From contig NZ_JACSPY010000016.1 in NCBI RefSeq assembly GCF_014836885.1, forward strand, positions 1 to 60,442: a stretch of DNA of 60,442 nucleotides. Direction: 5' to 3'. The notes beneath the pieces are model-generated. The model searched no databases and was not told the DNA's origin. It was given only the letters and a program-made list of their open reading frames with translations. The position numbers were made by a program, and so were the translations under genes. Shown piece after piece: positions 56,355 through 60,442 of this stretch (positions are counted from its first letter, which is position 1; every line of letters starts with the position of its first letter). The stretch comes from Brevibacterium gallinarum (GTDB lineage Bacteria; Actinomycetota; Actinomycetes; Actinomycetales; Brevibacteriaceae).

Positions 56355-57101
56355 TCAGATGTGGCGGCCGCCGGAGATCTCGGTGACCGTGCCGGTGAGG
56401 TAGCCAGACATGTCGGAGGCGAGGAACAGCACGACCGATGCGACCTCGGACGGTTCGCCGGCGCGGCCCATCGGGATTTCGGCAAGCTTCGCGTCGATGA
56501 CGTCCTGGCGCATGGCAGCCGTCATTGCAGTGTTGATGAAGCCAGGCTGGATGGCGTTGACGCGCACGTTCTTGAACCCGACTTCCTTTGCAGCCGCCTT
56601 GGTCATGCCGACGATGCCTGCCTTAGCAGCCGAGTAGTTGGTCTGCCCCAGCATGCCGACCTTGCCGGAAATCGACGACACGTTGATGATCGAACCACCG
56701 TTTTCCTGCTCGCGCATGATGCCCGAAGCAGTCTTGAGGCCATTCCAGGTGCCGCGCAGGTGAACGGCGATCACCTGATCGAACTGCTCCTCGGTCATCT
56801 TGCGCATCGTGGCATCGCGGGTGATGCCGGCGTTGTTGACCATGACGTCGAGTGAACCGAACGTATCGACGGCGGTTGTGCACAGCGCCTCGACGTCGGC
56901 CAGCGACACGACATTGCAGGCCCTGCCCACGGCGCGATCGCCCACGCCCAGCTTCTCAGCGGCCTCGACGACCGCCTCCTCGTTCAGGTCTCCGAGCACC
57001 ACGTTTGCGCCCTCGGCGACGAACGTCTCGGCGATCGCGTAGCCCAGGCCCTGTGCGGCACCCGTGATGACCGCGGTGCGGCCTTCGAGCAGATTCTTCA
57101 T
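56355..57101 (-). CDS. SDR family 3-oxoacyl-ACP/CoA reductase (FabG-like)
   Basis: 248 residues. NAD(P) loop [15 protein letters not shown], catalytic YSAAK and PGFINT are typical of FabG and PhaB-like enzymes. In this operon it more likely oxidises a 3-hydroxyacyl-CoA. AAGGAG precedes the ATG. It is last of a minus-strand set with the isomerase, dehydrogenase and HTD2 genes. Confidence 0.91.
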   Translation of the reverse strand: MKNLLEGRTAVITGAAQGLGYAIAETFVAEGANVVLGDLNEEAVVEAAEKLGVGDRAVGRACNVVSLADVEALCTTAVDTFGSLDVMVNNAGITRDATMRKMTEEQFDQVIAVHLRGTWNGLKTASGIMREQENGGSIINVSSISGKVGMLGQTNYSAAKAGIVGMTKAAAKEVGFKNVRVNAIQPGFINTAMTAAMRQDVIDAKLAEIPMGRAGEPSEVASVVLFLASDMSGYLTGTVTEISGGRHI

Positions 57102-57215
57102 CTCTCTTCTCCTTCAATATGCGTTCAACCCGATGGTCTGCCGGGGTGGTTGGTTGTGTCGGCGGTGGGTGCCGCGGCAGCAGCACCGCTGCCGAGGTGG
57201 GGGTATCCGCTGCTG

Positions 57216-57980
57216 TCAGCGTCTCGTGAACTGCGGGGATCGCTTGTCGAAGAAGGCCTGTTTGCCTTCCCGGAAGTCCTCAGTGAAGAACAGCTCCGCC
57301 TGACCGGCGTTCTCCGCCTGCAGAGCAGACTCGAGGCTTGGAACTCCACCGGCCAGCGCACGCTTGGTATGTGCTACGGAACCCGGAGCTCGCTGTGCGA
57401 GGCGTGTTGCAAGCGCCTGCGCCGCCGTGAGCGCCTGACCGGAGTCAACGAGTTCGTCCACCAGCCCGAATGTTGCCCCGTCTTCGGCGTTGATTGGCCG
57501 GCTGTCCAGGAAGAGCCGCCGCGCGCGGACGAGCCCGACCCGCGCCGGGAGCAGTGAGAGCAGGCCGCCGTCGGGAACGATTCCCAGGCGCGCGAAGGGC
57601 AGCAGAAACCTGGCGCCCCGCCCGGCGACCACGAAATCGCATGCACACACAAGCCCCACCGAAGCACCCGCAGCCGCGCCTTCGACGGCGGCGATCGTCA
57701 CGATGGGCAGGTCGACGAAGAAGCGCATGAAGTCCCCTACGCCGTTCATCCGTTCGACGGAGGCTTCACGGTCCTGCGGCGGCATCGACGCAAGGTCACC
57801 ACCGGCAGAGAACGCCCCGTCCTCACCGGTCAGGATGACGGCCCTGAGGTCGGCTGGCAAGGGCGTGAGCGCGCCGACGATGTCATCGCGCATAGCCTGG
57901 CTCAGCGGATTGCGTCGTGCAGGTTCGTTGAGGGTGATCGTCAGGACGCCGTCGGTCAGGCTCGTGAGGATGAGGCTCAT
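57216..57980 (-). CDS. Crotonase-family enoyl-CoA isomerase (PaaG-like)
   Basis: 254 residues. Neither hydratase glutamate is present: the first position is Gly109 (GASVGLVCACD) and the second Phe129 (LPFARLG). An Asp occurs at VPDGG (Asp137), as in PaaG-type isomerases that move double bonds. It therefore probably shifts an enoyl-CoA double bond rather than adding water. The ATG overlaps the stop of the dehydrogenase gene (57977-57980). Confidence 0.85.
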   Translation of the reverse strand: MSLILTSLTDGVLTITLNEPARRNPLSQAMRDDIVGALTPLPADLRAVILTGEDGAFSAGGDLASMPPQDREASVERMNGVGDFMRFFVDLPIVTIAAVEGAAAGASVGLVCACDFVVAGRGARFLLPFARLGIVPDGGLLSLLPARVGLVRARRLFLDSRPINAEDGATFGLVDELVDSGQALTAAQALATRLAQRAPGSVAHTKRALAGGVPSLESALQAENAGQAELFFTEDFREGKQAFFDKRSPQFTRR

Positions 57981-59128
57981 GCCTTGTGAGCTCCCTTGAG
58001 CAGCTGGCGGGCGATCACGAGCTTCTGGATTTCGGAGGTGCCTTCATAGATGCGGAACAGGCGTGCGTGGCGGTAGAAGCGTTCAACCGAGGTTTCGCGC
58101 ATGTAGCCCATACCGCCGAATACCTGCACACCGCGGTCGGCCACGCGTCCGAGCATTTCGGAAGCAAAGAGTTTGCAGGAGCTGGGGCCGAGCTTGCGGT
58201 CGGTGCCCTCGTCCCACCGGCGGGCAGCGGCGAGAACCATCTCACGAGCGGCAGACAGTTCTGCGTAGGATTCCGCGAGCAGTGCCTGCACGAGCTGGAA
58301 CTCGCCGATCGCTATGCCGCCCTGCTTGGCGACCGTTGCATGCTCGACTGAGTCGTCGAGGATGCGTGTGGCCTGCCCGACACACATTGCAGCAATGTGC
58401 AGTCGGCCCTTATTCAGCGATGCCATGGCCGCCTTGAAGCCGACTTCTTCCTCACCGCCGACAAGGTACTTCGCCGGCACCCGCACATCGTCGAAGAAGA
58501 TCTCTGACGTCCAGGCTCCGGCCTGTCCCATCTTCTTATCGTGCGGCCCCACCGTCACGCCCTCGGTGTCAGTGGGCACGAGGAACACGGAGATTCCCTT
58601 GGTGCCGGTGGCTTCCGGATTGGTGCGCGCAAACACCATCAGGACGTTTGACATAGCGGCGTTCGTGATGAACCGCTTGGCACCGTTGATGATGTAGTCG
58701 TCACCGTCCTTGACCGCTTTGGTGGTCAATCCGGAGGGATCGGATCCAGCGTCAGGTTCGGTGAGTGCGAACGATGAGACGACCTCGCCCGAGGCGAGGC
58801 GGGGAAGCCACTCCTGCTTCTGCTCGTCGGTGCCGTAGTTGACGAGCACCTGGCCGGCGATGCCGTTGTTCGTACCGAACAGCGAACGGAACGCGGGGGT
58901 GGTGTAACCGAGTTCGAAGGCGAGCATGGCGTCCTGATAGGCGTTGAAGCCCAGTCCCCCGAACTCCTCTGGGATAGTCCAGCCGAAAAGACCCATCTCC
59001 GCTGACGCCTCGCGGATCTCTGCCGGGACCTCATCCTTGTCTTCGATTTCGAGTTCACGCGGGACAACCTGTTCGCGCACGAATTCGCGAACGGTGCTCA
59101 GTACATCTTTGAGATCGGAATCGTCCAT
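57977..59128 (-). CDS. Acyl-CoA dehydrogenase, short/medium-chain type
   Basis: 383 residues from the ATG at 59128 (AAGGA upstream); a GTG 18 bases earlier is less likely. ALTEPDAGSDPSGL and RIYEGTSEIQKLV, with catalytic Glu, are present. It is coupled to the isomerase gene. With the HTD2-type hydratase and the SDR it makes a full beta-oxidation set. Confidence 0.93.
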   Translation of the reverse strand: MDDSDLKDVLSTVREFVREQVVPRELEIEDKDEVPAEIREASAEMGLFGWTIPEEFGGLGFNAYQDAMLAFELGYTTPAFRSLFGTNNGIAGQVLVNYGTDEQKQEWLPRLASGEVVSSFALTEPDAGSDPSGLTTKAVKDGDDYIINGAKRFITNAAMSNVLMVFARTNPEATGTKGISVFLVPTDTEGVTVGPHDKKMGQAGAWTSEIFFDDVRVPAKYLVGGEEEVGFKAAMASLNKGRLHIAAMCVGQATRILDDSVEHATVAKQGGIAIGEFQLVQALLAESYAELSAAREMVLAAARRWDEGTDRKLGPSSCKLFASEMLGRVADRGVQVFGGMGYMRETSVERFYRHARLFRIYEGTSEIQKLVIARQLLKGAHKA

Positions 59129-59499
59129 GTTCTCTGTCCTTCTCACGGTAGTGACCTGTGCGGGTGGTGGGGTGCCGCAGAGGCGTGGGGCCGGGCTGAA
59201 CTGCGCAAGCGGAGCAGCCCCCTAGATTATGACGTATCAAGAATGAATTAAGTCACACTATATCAGCGTTTGGCAATAGAGTAACGCAGATGAACCGGCT
59301 TGGGTAGCCCCCAGAGCTACCCAACTCGTGCCGTTTCCCCGCACCCAGCTCCGACGACTCGAAGGACACAGCCCGGCATCCGGGCAATCATGATTGCAAG
59401 TGAAGACGCACCCGCAGACCCCTTCGGATCTACGGGTGCGGTTGACGCGTTCGGCCCTGCTGTTCGCCCAGGGGCGGTCACGCTTTGCAGACCGCAGGC
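59129..59499. other. Intergenic region with terminator hairpin and AT-rich promoter patch
   Basis: This 371-base gap has no gene seen. Bases 59221-59290 are AT-rich and probably hold the leftward dehydrogenase promoter. A hairpin at 59407-59440 (CGCACCCG with CGGGTGCG, plus AGA/TCT inside) is a likely terminator for the HTD2-type gene. Confidence 0.5.
59407..59440 (-). terminator. Hairpin terminator after the HTD2-type gene
   Basis: CGCACCCG (59407-59414) pairs with CGGGTGCG (59433-59440), extended by AGA/TCT across a C-A mismatch; the loop is 10 bases. It lies 60 bases past the stop of the gene ending at 59500. Confidence 0.6.
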
Positions 59500-60351
59500 T
59501 CAGTTCGTCGTCACAGTCGCCGCGATGGCGACCTTTCCGTCCGGGGCGATGGCCTGCAGTTCGTGGACGCCAGGCTCGGTCTCCCGGCCGGCGAGATGAA
59601 TCTGCTCACCGGCAAAGAGCGGTGACTTCGCGGTGAATCTGTAACCGCTGACGGAGGTTTCGGGGTACGTGGTCATATACCGGTCCAACAGCAGCGTCGC
59701 AGTCAGCGGACCATGCGTCACCAGACCCGGATACCCCTCGACCTCGGTCACATACGGGTAGTCGTAATGAATGCGATGAGAGTTGAACGTCAGCGCCGAA
59801 TAGCGAAAGAGCATGACCTCGTTGGGTCGCACGCTCTCCACCCAATCCCAGCCTTCGGGTGCAGGCGAGTCATCTCGGGGCGGGCGAGCGGACGAACCTT
59901 CTGCGGTCGCGGTGGCTTCGCGGTAGACGATCGTCTGCCGATCTGTCGTCGCCAGGGTGCCGTCCGCACTGACTTCGTGGCGGAGCACAACGAAGCACAG
60001 CGGTCCTGTCGAGCCGACCTTCTCTGCAATCGATTCGATTGTCGTCGTCCGCTCGATCGTCTGACCCGGGCGGATCGGGGTGTGGAAGTCAAGCGTGCTG
60101 CCGGCCCACATCCGTCTGGGCAACGGGACTGGAGGCATGAATCCTCCAAGTGCAGCATGCCCATCGGCACCGAGGTCACTCATCGGCACATCGTCTTCGG
60201 AGAAGTGCAGCCAGTGGCCCAGCGGCGACAGCGGCCCTTCGGCATCGCTGTCGCGGCCGAGCAGAGTCGCCAGGCGCGCGGCTCGCACCCCGTCGGCGGT
60301 TTCGGTGAGGGTCGTGGTCCGACCTATCCAGTCCTGCAGATTTTCAGCCAT
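59500..60351 (-). CDS. MaoC-like double-hotdog hydratase (HTD2/mesaconyl-C4-CoA hydratase type)
   Basis: 283 residues, two hotdog halves. The active-site segment FRYSALTFNSHRIHYD and the later LVTHGPLTATLL match HTD2-type 3-hydroxyacyl hydratases, including mesaconyl-C4-CoA hydratase. It adds or removes water at an enoyl-CoA. The SD (AGGA) lies 6-8 bases before the ATG and begins inside the stop of the upstream transposase fragment. Confidence 0.88.
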   Translation of the reverse strand: MAENLQDWIGRTTTLTETADGVRAARLATLLGRDSDAEGPLSPLGHWLHFSEDDVPMSDLGADGHAALGGFMPPVPLPRRMWAGSTLDFHTPIRPGQTIERTTTIESIAEKVGSTGPLCFVVLRHEVSADGTLATTDRQTIVYREATATAEGSSARPPRDDSPAPEGWDWVESVRPNEVMLFRYSALTFNSHRIHYDYPYVTEVEGYPGLVTHGPLTATLLLDRYMTTYPETSVSGYRFTAKSPLFAGEQIHLAGRETEPGVHELQAIAPDGKVAIAATVTTN

Positions 60352-60360
60352 ATCAGTGTC

Positions 60361-60442
60361 CTAGCTGTAGTTCCCCGTGAGGTTGTGAACGCGGTCGGCT
60401 GGGGTGAGGCCTCCGATAGCGGTGTGGGCTCGATGCTGATTG
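60361..60442 (-). mobile_element. 3' end of a DDE (integrase-core) transposase, cut by the window edge
   Basis: The last 26 codons read NQHRAHTAIGGLTPADRV then HNLTGNYS and a TAG. This HRxHTAIGGLTP pattern is the C-terminus of IS3/IS481-type integrase-core transposases. It ends 9 bases before the HTD2-type ATG, too short for a complete IS right end with terminal repeat, so the element may be truncated on this side. Confidence 0.8.

Noticed and set aside
49803..59260. TTAAGTCA near 49805 and 59248 as a shared operator
   Set aside because: Eight bases, no symmetry and different flanks; likely chance in AT-rich promoter DNA.

Overview
The window is high-GC, gene-dense actinobacterial DNA. It carries a WhiB regulator, a LytR-CpsA-Psr protein, a peptidoglycan amidase with LGFP repeats, a lone F420 ligase (CofE), several putative leaderless genes and GC-rich hairpin terminators. 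The gene content suggests a member of the Micrococcales, perhaps Brevibacterium-like; that genus is an impression from content, not a database result.

The left part (1-33.2 kb) is conserved housekeeping DNA. Its order recalls the Mycobacterium tuberculosis block sahH-manB-DUF3499-zincin-like-whiB2-fbiB-TIGR03089-cpsA-fadE25-purE-purK-gtrA. Between these genes lie scoAB, manA, a dual-hydrolase cell-wall enzyme, a DUF5719 protein with a very large membrane glycosyltransferase, a phosphodiesterase, a Pat-like acetyltransferase and parC. Two genes are broken: a lipoprotein with two compensating frameshifts and an MFS transporter with an in-frame TGA plus a frameshift. An unrecognised two-gene module lies at 21.6-22.3 kb.

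The right part (33.2-60.4 kb) is a catabolic island. It begins after parC with a 62-nt near-perfect palindrome and an AT-rich promoter. It holds a TAXI-type TRAP transporter, a second orphan TAXI binding protein, an acyl-CoA ligase, three acyl-CoA dehydrogenases, two short-chain dehydrogenases, one enoyl-CoA hydratase, one PaaG-like isomerase, one HTD2-type hydratase, two thiolases, four class III CoA-transferases (one resembling alpha-methylacyl-CoA racemase), a two-subunit glutaconate/IpdAB-like CoA-transferase, an MFS transporter and a LysR regulator. These form several operons that could import an organic acid, activate it by ligation or CoA transfer, epimerise a methyl branch, and shorten it by beta-oxidation to acetyl-CoA or propionyl-CoA. 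The substrate cannot be read from sequence. A shared 18-bp palindrome lies upstream of two of these operons. A transposase 3' end reaches the right edge 9 bp from the HTD2 gene.

No tRNA, rRNA or CRISPR array was seen.
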